Assembly: GCA_017635675.1 (NCBI GenBank)
Contig: JAGBLA010000003.1
Coordinates: 36,901-100,900, forward strand
Direction: 5' to 3'
Source of the DNA: Ruminiclostridium sp.
GTDB lineage: Bacteria > Bacillota > Clostridia > Oscillospirales > Ruminococcaceae
Length of the DNA stretch: 64,000 bases
Position numbers and translations under genes: made by a program. This document shows, piece after piece, positions 7,627 through 15,883 of the stretch. The notes beneath the pieces are model-generated. The model had not been told where the DNA came from. It saw nothing but the letters and a program-made list of their open reading frames with translations, and searched no databases. Each line of letters begins with the position of its first letter. Within the stretch, counting starts at the first letter, position 1.

Positions 7627-9114
7627 TTATGCAGCATTGTCAAGCGCGTCGGAATACTCTGCTACCATATCATCGTAAGCGTTTATAGCCTTGTCAAGTC
7701 TTGCGATGACATCGTCGTAAGCATACAGCCCGTCGGCATTCTTCTCCATACCTTCAAACGAGAGCCCGTAAATAGCCGGAGGAGTTTCAAGTGTCAGTAT
7801 AGTCTTGTCGCGAAGCTGCTCAGTGCTCTGATATACAAGCTCCACCGCCGCGAACTCCTTGCCGTCCTTGTCCTCCCACTTCTCGAACACGAGCTTTATG
7901 CCGATAGGAGTTTTCTTTTCGAGAGTGTAGGGGAGCTGATAATCCTCGGCTTCCATTGCCGTAAGAACGTTGATTATATTTGCGTCGTGACCGCAGAGGA
8001 ACGTGAATCTGCGTCCGTCGGCGGTGAACTCGCTGCGTATCTCTTTGAGCAGAGGATTTGCGGCGTTTACGGCGATAAGCGGGAGACCGTGGCGTGTCAT
8101 GGTGAATTTGGTGGTTATAGCCGCTATCTGCTCCCACTGTTCGTTCGTGAGAGTTTTGCCGAATGCGGCCTTGACAGGGTCGGGCTCCTCATAGTATTGC
8201 AGCACGAGAGCGTCGCTTACGGAGCTCGCGGTTTTAAGCGTTCCGCCTATCGTAAGCTCTTTGCCCTCTTCCGCCAGAATTGTCGTATCATCCGTCACGA
8301 AGTCGGTAAGCTCGCCGTTCTTGTACGCGTCGGACTCGGTGTAGTCAACGGTGTCCGCGAGGAGACGATAGCATTCTTCGAGGTCAGCCGCTATCGAAGC
8401 TCCGCCGAGCTGCTCAAACTGCTCCTGCACCGCAGCCGCGTAGGACTCGCTGCAGAAAGTGATAGCGGGGTCGAATGTGGGCTGCATCGAGCCGAAGTCG
8501 CCGTGGCGCTCTATCGTTACGTTCGCGCCGGGCAGAAATCCGCTGGAGAAATACTGCGCGGTAGCTATCGTGCGCTGCTTGGAGTTGGCGTAGAAACGCA
8601 CCTCGCCGTCTTCGGGCAGATAGTTCTCGGGGATAAGACCCTCGGACTCAAGCCATTTTCTGAAATACTGTCCCATTTCGGTCTCAAGCACGCCGCCGCG
8701 CAGTGAAAGCTCACTTGCGTTTCCCGTCCAATGGAACCATTCGTGCGGTGTGGCTATAACGTTCGCCGCGCCGTTGCTGACGAGCGGAGCGCGTATGTTG
8801 TGTCTGCTCATTATCACGACTTCCTTGAGCGTGTAGTCTTCGGTGTCCGCGCGGTTGGTCTCCATTGAAACGGGCGCCGTTTCAGCGGCAGGCTCGGCAG
8901 CGGGAGCTGCTGTGGTCTCCGCGGCGGTCGTGGTGGTCTCCGCAGCTGTGGTCTCTGCGGCGGCTGTGGTAGTTTCAGCCGCGGTTGTCGTCGTTGCCGC
9001 CGCGGAAGTTTCCGGAGCGGCTGTCTGTGCGGGCTGTCCGGCTGTACCGCAGGAAGCGAGCTGTAAGCATACTGCTGCCGCCGCTAAGGCGGACAAAAGT
9101 CTGTGTTTTTTCAT
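7627..9114 (-). CDS. Histidine acid phosphatase (phytase/glucose-1-phosphatase type) lipoprotein
   Basis: Exported phosphomonoesterase of the histidine phosphatase clade 2 (AppA, Agp and MINPP relatives), likely freeing phosphate from phytate or sugar phosphates outside the cell. 495 aa: a lipoprotein signal ending LASC (residues 1-22), a Thr/Ala/Glu-rich linker to about residue 80, then the catalytic domain. The phosphohistidine motif reads MSRHNIRAP where the family usually has RHGxRxP, so Gly is Asn. The C-terminal catalytic HD is in CGHDANII. Single gene with its own promoter and a strong terminator. The substrate is not shown by the sequence. Confidence 0.88.
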   Translation of the reverse strand: MKKHRLLSALAAAAVCLQLASCGTAGQPAQTAAPETSAAATTTTAAETTTAAAETTAAETTTTAAETTAAPAAEPAAETAPVSMETNRADTEDYTLKEVVIMSRHNIRAPLVSNGAANVIATPHEWFHWTGNASELSLRGGVLETEMGQYFRKWLESEGLIPENYLPEDGEVRFYANSKQRTIATAQYFSSGFLPGANVTIERHGDFGSMQPTFDPAITFCSESYAAAVQEQFEQLGGASIAADLEECYRLLADTVDYTESDAYKNGELTDFVTDDTTILAEEGKELTIGGTLKTASSVSDALVLQYYEEPDPVKAAFGKTLTNEQWEQIAAITTKFTMTRHGLPLIAVNAANPLLKEIRSEFTADGRRFTFLCGHDANIINVLTAMEAEDYQLPYTLEKKTPIGIKLVFEKWEDKDGKEFAAVELVYQSTEQLRDKTILTLETPPAIYGLSFEGMEKNADGLYAYDDVIARLDKAINAYDDMVAEYSDALDNAA

Positions 9115-9147
9115 AGGTGTTCTCCTTTATTTCATTTTTTCGGATAT

Positions 9148-9176
9148 ATTATAGCACAAAATCCTCATATAATCAA
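9148..9176 (-). promoter_or_regulatory. Promoter of the histidine acid phosphatase gene
   Basis: Minus-strand TTGATT (9171-9176), 17-base spacer, TATAAT (9148-9153), 34 bases before the start codon. The rest of 9177-9331 shows no gene; a weak AAAATCC/GGATTTT hairpin near 9304-9325 may end the upstream lipoprotein transcript. Confidence 0.7.
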
Positions 9177-9331
9177 TCACAAAACCGTAAAAAAGTTGTT
9201 TTTGGTCAATTATACCTATCGTTTCACGGAAAGCAAGGTCACTATATACAAAATTGCGCATACCAAAGCTCGTTTTTTGCCGATCTTCAACAAGACGCCG
9301 TAAAATCCTTTGTAGGGTGGATTTTATCCCG

Positions 9332-10366
9332 TCATTCATCTTTCATATCTCCGTAAAAGTCACGTTTTACAACTCTGAACGTGAACTCATAGTTCTCGGG
9401 GCTGCAATATCTGTGGGAGTACAGCTCATATTCCGGAGAGTCCCCGTCCGTATGCGGCATACGTTCATAATACGCCTTTCCCTTGTGCGCATATTCCACG
9501 CAGTATTCCTCGTCGGGAGCCGCTCCCACCGATGCGTACAGTGCGCCGTAACCCTCTCCGAAGCCTTTTATGGTGTACCATTCGGTCACGGAAATGTCGT
9601 CGGGTTCGCCGGGCCCGTCCGACAGCGACATTGTTATATTACATTCCTCCGGCATAACAAGGCATACATTGCCCATGGATACCCTGCTGAACCTCTTGTG
9701 CTCCCAGTTCCCGCCGTTATCGGTACAGTGTACTGCCGACACATTCCAGCCGCACTGTGAGGGAAGCTCTCTTATAAGCCCGTACGGCACCTCGGGAAGC
9801 TTTTCGCTGTCCCACTCGACAACACTGAAATTCGTATTCTCTCCGTAAACCGCGGTGTCGATGTCATCGACGCTGTCCGCGTCGAGCCCGTAAGCGAAAA
9901 CGGAAACGGTTTTCGGTTCGGCTGACTTTTTAAGCTCCTCCGCGGAGCGTATATCCATAGGCAGCAGGTGATTGCCGTAATTGCTCCCGTAGTCTGCACG
10001 GACAGCCATATCGTCACATCTGAGCTTTGTTCTGACATAGCTCTCTATTTCCGCGCATATCCTGCCGCGTTCGTAATTGTCGCACAGCATCGGGTTTTCG
10101 TTATCGCGTATCGGTACGAGCACATCGAACTCCGTCCCGCCGTGCTCCATTCGCACGTGTGCGAACAGCGGCGGCTCAAAGGAGAATTCGAGCCAGCTGT
10201 TCTCTGAGAGCAGAACATTCGTGACATCGGCGTCAAAACCGTACTTGTCCTTTATGTATGTCTGTGCTGTGACACGGGCCTTCATTTCGTATGTGAGTCC
10301 TCCGCAGCCGCCGAGCAGCAAAGCTGACAGAAAGGAAAACAGTATAAACAGCCATATCTTCTTCAT
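9332..10366 (-). CDS. Lipoprotein of unknown function
   Basis: A 344-aa exported lipoprotein: a basic start (MKKIWL), a hydrophobic stretch and lipobox LLGGC at about residues 18-22. The mature part is acidic and aromatic, with no repeat, enzyme motif or membrane segment that I recognise. An early segment (AQTYIKDKYGFDADVTNV) resembles the start of small Clostridial lipoproteins in which a helix leads into a sheet domain, but this is only an impression. It has its own promoter (10399-10427) and a GTAACGGA ribosome binding site. No functional neighbour suggests a role. Confidence 0.7.
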   Translation of the reverse strand: MKKIWLFILFSFLSALLLGGCGGLTYEMKARVTAQTYIKDKYGFDADVTNVLLSENSWLEFSFEPPLFAHVRMEHGGTEFDVLVPIRDNENPMLCDNYERGRICAEIESYVRTKLRCDDMAVRADYGSNYGNHLLPMDIRSAEELKKSAEPKTVSVFAYGLDADSVDDIDTAVYGENTNFSVVEWDSEKLPEVPYGLIRELPSQCGWNVSAVHCTDNGGNWEHKRFSRVSMGNVCLVMPEECNITMSLSDGPGEPDDISVTEWYTIKGFGEGYGALYASVGAAPDEEYCVEYAHKGKAYYERMPHTDGDSPEYELYSHRYCSPENYEFTFRVVKRDFYGDMKDE

Positions 10367-10398
10367 TCCGTTACCTCTGAACGTTTATTTATGGAATT

Positions 10399-10427
10399 AT
10401 CTTATCATGTACCTTTTGAAATGTCAA
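10399..10427 (-). promoter_or_regulatory. Promoter of the unknown lipoprotein gene
   Basis: Minus-strand TTGACA (10422-10427), 17-base spacer, TAAGAT (10399-10404). Confidence 0.7.
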
Positions 10428-10439
10428 GATTATTCACAT

Positions 10440-10467
10440 TTGACTTTTATATTTTTTGTGATATAAT
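10440..10467 (+). promoter_or_regulatory. Promoter of surE-prsW
   Basis: TTGACT (10440-10445), 16-base AT-rich spacer, TATAAT (10462-10467). It lies back to back with the lipoprotein promoter, 12 bases apart. Confidence 0.7.
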
Positions 10468-10572
10468 ATGAATAACGACTGCCGTTCGGTGCTGCGAAGT
10501 ATGGTCGGCAGGTAAGATATATACTCGGGGCGTCCCTTGAAAACCGTGATAAAAACGGAGGAAAGTCTGACT

Positions 10573-11286
10573 ATGAAGAAAATACTTATAACCAACGACG
10601 ACGGGATATTCTCCGACGGCATAGCAAGGCTTGCGGAAGCCGCGCTGAAATTCGGAGAGGTATGGGTGGTCGCGCCCGACAGCCAGCGGAGCGCCGTTTC
10701 GCACAGTGTGACGCTGCGGCACAGCATTGACGCGTGGAAGACGGATTTCCCTGTGGCGGGAGTACACGCATTCGCCTGTGACGGTATGCCCGCCGACTGT
10801 GTGCGAATAGGCGTGCTGAATATAGTTCCCGGCAAGCCCGACCATGTTTTCTCGGGGATAAACTACGGCTATAACTTAGCGTCCGACATTCAGTATTCCG
10901 CGACTGCCGGAGCCGCTTTCGAGGCGGCATTCCAGGGTGTGCATACCATAGCCTTTTCGGAGGGCGCGTCACCGCTGCACGAGGTCACGGACAGGTATCT
11001 TGGAGAAATAATAGGCGAGCTTCTCGATAAGCCTCTTCGCAAGAACCACATCTGGAACGTGAACTTCCCGGGCTGCCCGCTTTCGGAGTGCAGGGGCGTT
11101 CTTCGGGAGCGAAAGGTCTCGACCGACGTATTTTACCTCGACCATTACAATGAAACGCCCGTTTCCGAGGGCAGGACAAGCTATATGGTAGAGGGCGTGC
11201 GGAAATGGGAGGCCGCGGAGGGTACAGACCTTCGCGCGATACTTGACAGCTATGTCTCGATAGGCACCGCAGCCAATATATCTTGA
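10573..11286 (+). CDS. surE: 5'/3'-nucleotidase SurE
   Basis: Metal-dependent phosphatase acting on nucleoside monophosphates in the cytoplasm. 237 aa with the SurE N-terminal metal motif ILITNDDGIFSDGI, APDSQRSAVSHSVT, and SGINYGYNL holding the Asn ligand. GGAGG lies about 11 bases before ATG 10573; an in-frame ATG at 10537 lies upstream of that site and is less likely. It forms a two-gene transcript with the following membrane protease gene (22 bases apart). Confidence 0.93.
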   Translation: MKKILITNDDGIFSDGIARLAEAALKFGEVWVVAPDSQRSAVSHSVTLRHSIDAWKTDFPVAGVHAFACDGMPADCVRIGVLNIVPGKPDHVFSGINYGYNLASDIQYSATAGAAFEAAFQGVHTIAFSEGASPLHEVTDRYLGEIIGELLDKPLRKNHIWNVNFPGCPLSECRGVLRERKVSTDVFYLDHYNETPVSEGRTSYMVEGVRKWEAAEGTDLRAILDSYVSIGTAANIS

Positions 11287-11308
11287 CGGGAAGAGAAAGG
11301 AAACGGTC

Positions 11309-12034
11309 ATGTTTTATTATTTGTTTGAACCTGTTCTTACATATCATTTCATACTTGTGGCTGCGGCGGTGATACCCGCTGTATTTCTGATGATAAAGGT
11401 CTATCGCTCCGACAGACTTGAAAAAGAAAGTCCGCGGCTGCTGATGAACCTCGTGAAAGCTGGGGTGCTGTCATCGCTGCTGGCGCTGGTGGAGGAGAGG
11501 GTGCTGTCGGTGCTGCTTGTAATGTGTGTGGCACCCGACGACCCTATGTACAATATCATACTGTATTTCGGCATAGTTGCGTTCTCCGAGGAGACTTCAA
11601 AGTACATCTTCATGAAGCGCAATACCTGGCGTAACTATGAATTCAACTGTCAGTATGACGGCGTGGTATATGCGGTGTTCGTTTCCCTTGGTTTCGCGCT
11701 GTGGGAGAACATAAGCTATGTGCTTCAGTACGGTTTCGCGACTGCCGTGGTAAGGGCGGGTACAGCTATCCCAGGTCATGCCTGTTTCGGAGTATTCATG
11801 GGAGTATTCTACGGTATAGCGAAAAAATATGACAACCGCGGTGACAAAGGAATATCAAAGCTGTTCAGAGTGCTTGCGGTGCTGTTCCCGGCAGCTCTTC
11901 ACGGCGCATACGACTATATCGCGACAATGGAGGAATACAACGGAGACACCTACTTCATCGGGTTTATCGTCGTGCTTTTCGCGGCGTCCTATATACTTGT
12001 GAACCGAATGTCGAAAAACGACCGATACATCTGA
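11309..12034 (+). CDS. PrsW-family intramembrane metalloprotease-like protein
   Basis: A 241-aa polytopic membrane protein with about seven membrane segments. It keeps the family motifs in order: FSEETSK (the EE..K motif), FALWENISY, HACFGVFMG and HGAYDY. These Glu and His residues build the putative active site in PrsW (known in Bacillus subtilis for cleaving the anti-sigma factor RsiW) and in CAAX-protease relatives. No anti-sigma factor gene is nearby, so the substrate is unknown. ATG 11309 follows AGAGAAAGGA. Co-transcribed with surE; ends at a strong terminator. Confidence 0.85.
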   Translation: MFYYLFEPVLTYHFILVAAAVIPAVFLMIKVYRSDRLEKESPRLLMNLVKAGVLSSLLALVEERVLSVLLVMCVAPDDPMYNIILYFGIVAFSEETSKYIFMKRNTWRNYEFNCQYDGVVYAVFVSLGFALWENISYVLQYGFATAVVRAGTAIPGHACFGVFMGVFYGIAKKYDNRGDKGISKLFRVLAVLFPAALHGAYDYIATMEEYNGDTYFIGFIVVLFAASYILVNRMSKNDRYI

Positions 12035-12047
12035 CCATTTTCGGCAT

Positions 12048-12091
12048 AAAAAGCTCCCCCGGGAACGTTTGCATTCCCCGGGGGAGCTTTA
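12048..12091. terminator. Bidirectional intrinsic terminator
   Basis: Perfect stem of about 16 bp (AAAGCTCCCCCGGGAA with its complement, 12050-12065 and 12075-12090) between the convergent prsW-like and coiled-coil protein genes. Confidence 0.9.
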
Positions 12092-12106
12092 TGTCATGTT
12101 TGCTTT

Positions 12107-12577
12107 TTACTTTATAGTGTATCTGATGCCCTCGGATTCGAGCCGCTTTGTAAGCTCCTCCATAGCATTCTGGGTCGCGTTGTCGTCGGAGATGTTCACT
12201 ATAACGTCCTCGCCTGAATCCTTTACGATGCTTACGATATAGTCTATCGTTGTTTCCTCGGTGCCGAAGATGTAAGTCGCTCCCGCTACGGTGACATCGG
12301 TGTAAGCCTGGGGCTTTTCAGTCTCGGCGGGCTCGGTGTCAGCAGTTTCGGTCTGAGATACAGCGGGTGCTCCGGCAGTGTCGGCATTTCCCGCGCCGCC
12401 CTTGGCATTAGGCCCTATCCCCCAGCCGAACGGGTCGAGGAAAAACAGCACCGCCGCGAGTATCACGATGATAAGCAGCAGGAAGATAATTATCTTACCG
12501 CCTGCGGAGTTTTTCTTTTTCAGCTTTTTGTTCTGCTTTTCAAGCTTTTCGTTTTCTTTTTCAAGATCTTTGGACAT
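12107..12577 (-). CDS. Single-span membrane protein, third gene of the ExbB/ExbD-like module
   Basis: 156 aa: a highly charged cytoplasmic helix (Glu/Lys coiled coil, residues 1-25), one membrane segment (IIIFLLLIIVILAAVLFFL), an acidic Ala/Thr/Glu linker, and a C-terminal domain of about 60 residues beginning TYIFGTEETTIDYI. That domain, with its beta-strand then helix ending in LESEGI, resembles the folded extracytoplasmic domain of ExbD/TolR in outline, but the match is weak. GGAGAG precedes the ATG at 12577. It follows the ExbD-like gene by 52 bases and probably shares its transcript. I do not know its role. Confidence 0.65.
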   Translation of the reverse strand: MSKDLEKENEKLEKQNKKLKKKNSAGGKIIIFLLLIIVILAAVLFFLDPFGWGIGPNAKGGAGNADTAGAPAVSQTETADTEPAETEKPQAYTDVTVAGATYIFGTEETTIDYIVSIVKDSGEDVIVNISDDNATQNAMEELTKRLESEGIRYTIK

Positions 12578-12629
12578 ATTATTCTCTCCTTATGATTTGA
12601 TATATTATCCCCGTTTGCGTCGGGGGAGC

Positions 12630-13202
12630 TTACTGTCTTGAGATGTTTATGTATGTGCAGTAGAATTTGCTGTATTCCTTTCCCACGTCATCGGCGGCGG
12701 CAGTCACCATGCGCACGTCCTTGTAAAGAGCCCTGTTCCCGTCATATACCAGCGCGCATAGTATCACGTCGTCCCTGCTCAGCCCCGAGTCCTTCAGCAC
12801 GTTCTTGATGCAGTCCTCAATATCGTCCTCGGAGTACAGCATCGTGTGGGCAAGTTCACCTTTTTCGTCGAGTATGAACAGCTTTCCGACCGCGTCGTAG
12901 CTGAGGCTGAGCGTTATCATTCTTCCCTCGGCAAACTCGTCCAGCGCCTTTTGGTTAGCCACAGCCACATTATCCGCGTTCTCATCGAGGAAACGCTCAT
13001 ACTGCTCCTTTACTGAGTTCAGCTCCGCGGTAAGCTCTTCGGCTTTCATGTCGAACTCAGCCTGCTTTGCCGCCACAGTCTCCTCCGCGTCGGTTTTTAT
13101 CCGCTCGGTCTCCCGCTCCATGCTCATCATCACCCAGAACAGCATGATAAGTATGACATCGAGCAGCGCTGTGAGCTCAATGGCGATACCCTTATTCCTC
13201 AT
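12630..13202 (-). CDS. ExbD/TolR- or MotB-like membrane protein
   Basis: 190 aa starting MRNKGIAIELTALLDV. The single membrane segment carries an Asp near its start (LTALLDVILIMLFWVMM), as in ExbD, TolR and MotB, where the Asp carries the protons that drive the motor. A coiled-coil stretch of about 60 residues (KAEELTAELNSVKEQYERF) follows, then an alpha/beta domain. It lacks the OmpA-like peptidoglycan-binding motif of MotB. ATG at 13200-13202 lies inside the end of the ExbB-like gene (11-base overlap), with GAGGAC 7 bases upstream, so translation is probably coupled. Confidence 0.75.
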   Translation of the reverse strand: MRNKGIAIELTALLDVILIMLFWVMMSMERETERIKTDAEETVAAKQAEFDMKAEELTAELNSVKEQYERFLDENADNVAVANQKALDEFAEGRMITLSLSYDAVGKLFILDEKGELAHTMLYSEDDIEDCIKNVLKDSGLSRDDVILCALVYDGNRALYKDVRMVTAAADDVGKEYSKFYCTYINISRQ

Positions 13203-13782
13203 CGCCGCTGTCCTCGTCTTCTGCCGCCGGAAGTGCGGGAGCCGCCGTGACCGTCTGCTCTGCGGGGGCTGCCGGGGCAGATTCGGCGGACTGTACGCTT
13301 GACCTACTGTCAAGATACAGCCGCACGCTCTTTTCGTTCTGCTCTATCTGCGGGGAGATAAGCCCGTCGAGAAACTTGAAAATGATAGCGAAGATAAGTC
13401 CCCAGAATGTCGATGTGAGCGCGGCGTAGAAGTTGCCGGTGACATTTTCCATATCCGATACCAGTCCCAGCAGCGACACAACTGTGCCGAGTATGCCGAG
13501 CAGCGGGAATATGCCTGTGATGTTCACGAACAGAGTATAGAACCTGTCCGACGCCGAGCGGAGCTCAAGAACGTCCTCCTCGCGAAGCTGTGCCACCTGT
13601 TCGTCCGCTTCGCGGCGGGTCGCCTCGAAATGCGGCACATAAACGGTATGGCTCATTTTTGCTTTGAGCTTGTCCGATGAGAGCTTTACCATGTAAAACA
13701 TGAACCCGTTGAATACCGCCGCAAGGAATATGAATATGTCAAATCCCCAGAAATTCATGAAGATGACGGAAAATATGTTCAT
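13192..13782 (-). CDS. MotA/TolQ/ExbB-like proton channel protein
   Basis: 196 aa with three membrane segments. The family core is visible: GILGTVVSLLGLV, then FYAALTSTFWGLIFAIIFK. In ExbB, TolQ and MotA these helices surround the Asp-bearing helix of the partner. A basic cytoplasmic loop lies between segments 1 and 2; the C-terminus is an acidic Ala/Pro tail. ATG at 13782 has GGGGTG 6 bases upstream; a GTG at 13791 is also in frame. First gene of a three-gene module. No flagellar, Tol or TonB genes are near, so the energised process is unknown. Confidence 0.8.
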   Translation of the reverse strand: MNIFSVIFMNFWGFDIFIFLAAVFNGFMFYMVKLSSDKLKAKMSHTVYVPHFEATRREADEQVAQLREEDVLELRSASDRFYTLFVNITGIFPLLGILGTVVSLLGLVSDMENVTGNFYAALTSTFWGLIFAIIFKFLDGLISPQIEQNEKSVRLYLDSRSSVQSAESAPAAPAEQTVTAAPALPAAEDEDSGDEE

Positions 13783-13796
13783 TCTTATCACCCCGT

Positions 13797-13840
13797 TTTA
13801 TTATTTTAACATATAATGCGGCAAAAATCAACATATTTTT
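13797..13840 (-). promoter_or_regulatory. Promoter of the ExbB/ExbD-like module
   Basis: On the minus strand TTGATT, 17-base spacer (TTTGCCGCATTATATGT) and TAAAAT lie a few bases before the ribosome binding site of the ExbB-like gene. Confidence 0.6.
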
Positions 13841-13896
13841 GATATTTCCGGTGTTATTCCGCATTGTGCTTTTTTGACATACGAAACAATAAATTA

Positions 13897-13925
13897 TTGA
13901 CTATTTGCAAGAAATGTGGTATAAT
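13897..13925 (+). promoter_or_regulatory. Promoter of paaK-ACT
   Basis: TTGACT (13897-13902), 17-base spacer, TATAAT (13920-13925), 79 bases before the paaK start. Confidence 0.8.
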
Positions 13926-14004
13926 ATCATCGGCTGATACGATCCAATCCCGTCAGTCGCTACAACAAAGCGGTCGGAAAGCACTTTAAGGAGGATAAAC
14001 CCCA

Positions 14005-15315
14005 ATGGCAGAAAGATATTGGAATGAGCATATCGAGACGATGCCGCGCGAGGAAATGGAAAAGCTCCAGAGCGAACGTCTTGTGAAGCAGGTAAAGCAT
14101 GTGTGGGACAATGTTCCGTACTATCGGAAGAAAATGGAAGAAAAGGGAGTGACCCCCGAAGATATACACGGCATCGGTGATCTGTCAAAACTCCCGTTTT
14201 TAAGCAAGGCGGATCTGCGTGACGCGTACCCCTACGGGCTTCTCGCGAAGCCGCTGAGCGACTGCGTGCGTATTCAGTCAACGAGCGGCACTACCGGAAA
14301 GCGCGTAGTTGCGTTCTATACGCAGAATGACGTTGATATGTGGGAGGACTGTGTAGCGAGAGCTATAACCGCAGCGGGCGGCACGAGAGATGACGTGGTG
14401 CAGGTGGCATACGGCTACGGACTGTTCACCGGCGGCGCGGGACTTCACGGAGGCTCCCATAAGGTGGGCTGTCTTACGCTTCCCATGTCCTCGGGCAACA
14501 CCGAGCGCCAGATACAGTTCATGATGGATCTCGGAGCTACTATACTCTGCTGTACCCCGTCATACGCGGCATATATAGGCGAAACTCTGCATGAAATGGG
14601 TTATACGCCCGATGACATAAAACTCAAAGCCGGGATATTCGGCGCGGAACCCTGGACAGAGGAAATGCGCCGGCAGATAGAGCAGTCCCTCGGCATCAAG
14701 GCGTATGATATCTACGGACTTACCGAGACCAGCGGCCCCGGCGTGGCGTTCGAGTGCAGCGAGCAGAGCGGAATGCACATAAACGAGGATAACTTCATCG
14801 CCGAGATAATAGACCCCGATACCGGCGAGACCCTTCCCGAGGGTTCAAAGGGTGAGCTCGTGTTCACAAGCGTCACCAAGGAGGCTTTCCCGCTCATAAG
14901 ATACCGCACCCGCGATATATGTGTGCTCACAAGAGAGAAGTGCTCCTGCGGAAGAACGCTCGTGAAGATGACGAAGCCCATGGGCAGAAGCGACGATATG
15001 CTCATAATCAAGGGCGTCAACGTATTCCCGTCCCAGATCGAAACAGTTCTCATCAAGGACTTCAAGGCGGCTCCGAATTATCAGATCATCGTTGACCGCG
15101 TCGGCACAACCGATACATTCGAGATCAAGGTAGAGCTGTCCGATGATATGTTCAGCGATACGATCAAGGACATCTCCACGCTTGAAAAGAAGATCGGCGC
15201 GGATATCCAGCAGATACTCGGCATCAAGGCAAAGATCACGCTGGTCGAGCCCAAGACCATACCGCGTTCCGAGGGCAAGGCAGTGCGTGTGATAGACAAG
15301 CGCAGACTTGTATAA
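14005..15315 (+). CDS. paaK: Phenylacetate-CoA ligase (first copy)
   Basis: Activates phenylacetate or another aryl acetate with ATP and CoA to the CoA thioester and AMP, in the cytoplasm. 436 aa, normal length. The ATP-binding loop reads STSGTTGKRVV (about residue 92), with DIYGLTETSGPG, YRTRD, and the C-terminal GRSDDMLIIKGVNVFPSQIE typical of PaaK. A zinc-site-like CSCGRT is present. AAGGAGG lies 9 bases before ATG 14005. It is followed at 15 bases by an ACT-domain gene and shares this region with iorAB and a second paaK, which points to aryl-2-oxoacid metabolism. Confidence 0.92.
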   Translation: MAERYWNEHIETMPREEMEKLQSERLVKQVKHVWDNVPYYRKKMEEKGVTPEDIHGIGDLSKLPFLSKADLRDAYPYGLLAKPLSDCVRIQSTSGTTGKRVVAFYTQNDVDMWEDCVARAITAAGGTRDDVVQVAYGYGLFTGGAGLHGGSHKVGCLTLPMSSGNTERQIQFMMDLGATILCCTPSYAAYIGETLHEMGYTPDDIKLKAGIFGAEPWTEEMRRQIEQSLGIKAYDIYGLTETSGPGVAFECSEQSGMHINEDNFIAEIIDPDTGETLPEGSKGELVFTSVTKEAFPLIRYRTRDICVLTREKCSCGRTLVKMTKPMGRSDDMLIIKGVNVFPSQIETVLIKDFKAAPNYQIIVDRVGTTDTFEIKVELSDDMFSDTIKDISTLEKKIGADIQQILGIKAKITLVEPKTIPRSEGKAVRVIDKRRLV

Positions 15316-15330
15316 AGGGAGGAAACCACA

Positions 15331-15765
15331 ATGACAGTAAAACAGTTATCCGTATTCGTTGAAAACAGACCCGGAAGACTTTCCGCAGTCACAGAGTCCC
15401 TTGCGAACGCCGGGATCAATATCCGTGCGGTGTCGATAGCAGACACAAAGGATTTCGGCATAATGCGCATCATCGTCAATGATACCGACAAGGCGATAGC
15501 GGCGCTCAAGGAGAGCGGTTTCTTAGCCTCCGCCGCAAATGTGGTCGCGGTAATAGCCGACGACAAGCCCGGCAGCATGGCTAAGATCATGGATATACTC
15601 TACAAGGACAACATCAGCGTAGAGTATATGTATGCGGCGTTCATCAACCGCGACAAGGGCATGGCGTGTCTGATAATCCGCGTTGACAACAATGACGCGG
15701 CGGTCACGGCGCTCACCGAGGCGGGCATAAAGCTCCTTTCCGAGCAGGAGATCTCCGAGATATAA
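15331..15765 (+). CDS. Tandem ACT-domain protein
   Basis: 144 aa made of two ACT domains (about residues 1-70 and 72-140), the small ligand-binding fold that senses amino acids. The first begins VKQLSVFVENRPGRLSAVTE, the second VIADDKPGSMAKIMDIL; both carry the Gly/Pro turn of ACT domains. There is no enzyme domain. Stand-alone ACT proteins are often encoded next to paaK and indolepyruvate oxidoreductase genes, where they are thought to sense aromatic amino acids. That role is inferred here. GGGAGG precedes the ATG; a strong terminator follows. Confidence 0.88.
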   Translation: MTVKQLSVFVENRPGRLSAVTESLANAGINIRAVSIADTKDFGIMRIIVNDTDKAIAALKESGFLASAANVVAVIADDKPGSMAKIMDILYKDNISVEYMYAAFINRDKGMACLIIRVDNNDAAVTALTEAGIKLLSEQEISEI

Positions 15766-15777
15766 GCAAGAAACCCG

Positions 15778-15817
15778 ATATACCTCCGCTGACAGTTAGC
15801 GGAGGTATATTTTTTGT
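15778..15817 (+). terminator. Intrinsic terminator after paaK-ACT
   Basis: Perfect 13-bp stem ATATACCTCCGCT (15778-15790) with AGCGGAGGTATAT (15798-15810), loop of 7, followed by TTTTTGTCTTTTTG. Confidence 0.92.
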
Positions 15818-15824
15818 CTTTTTG

Positions 15825-15853
15825 TTGACATATAGGCGTAAAAATGATACTAT
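15825..15853 (+). promoter_or_regulatory. Promoter of glpK
   Basis: TTGACA (15825-15830), 17-base spacer, TACTAT (15848-15853), 30 bases before the start codon. Confidence 0.7.
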
Positions 15854-15883
15854 ATTAGTATAAACTGCTGAAAGGGTGAGCTT

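Noticed and set aside
7591-8706. A 371-residue plus-strand frame opposite the histidine acid phosphatase
   Set aside because: The minus-strand protein has a signal peptide, linker and catalytic motifs; the plus frame starts within that gene's terminator and matches nothing.
8840-9010. Repetitive GCGG/GTGGT-like DNA as a possible repeat array
   Set aside because: It encodes the Thr/Ala/Glu linker of the phosphatase lipoprotein in frame; no regular repeat-spacer pattern as in CRISPR.
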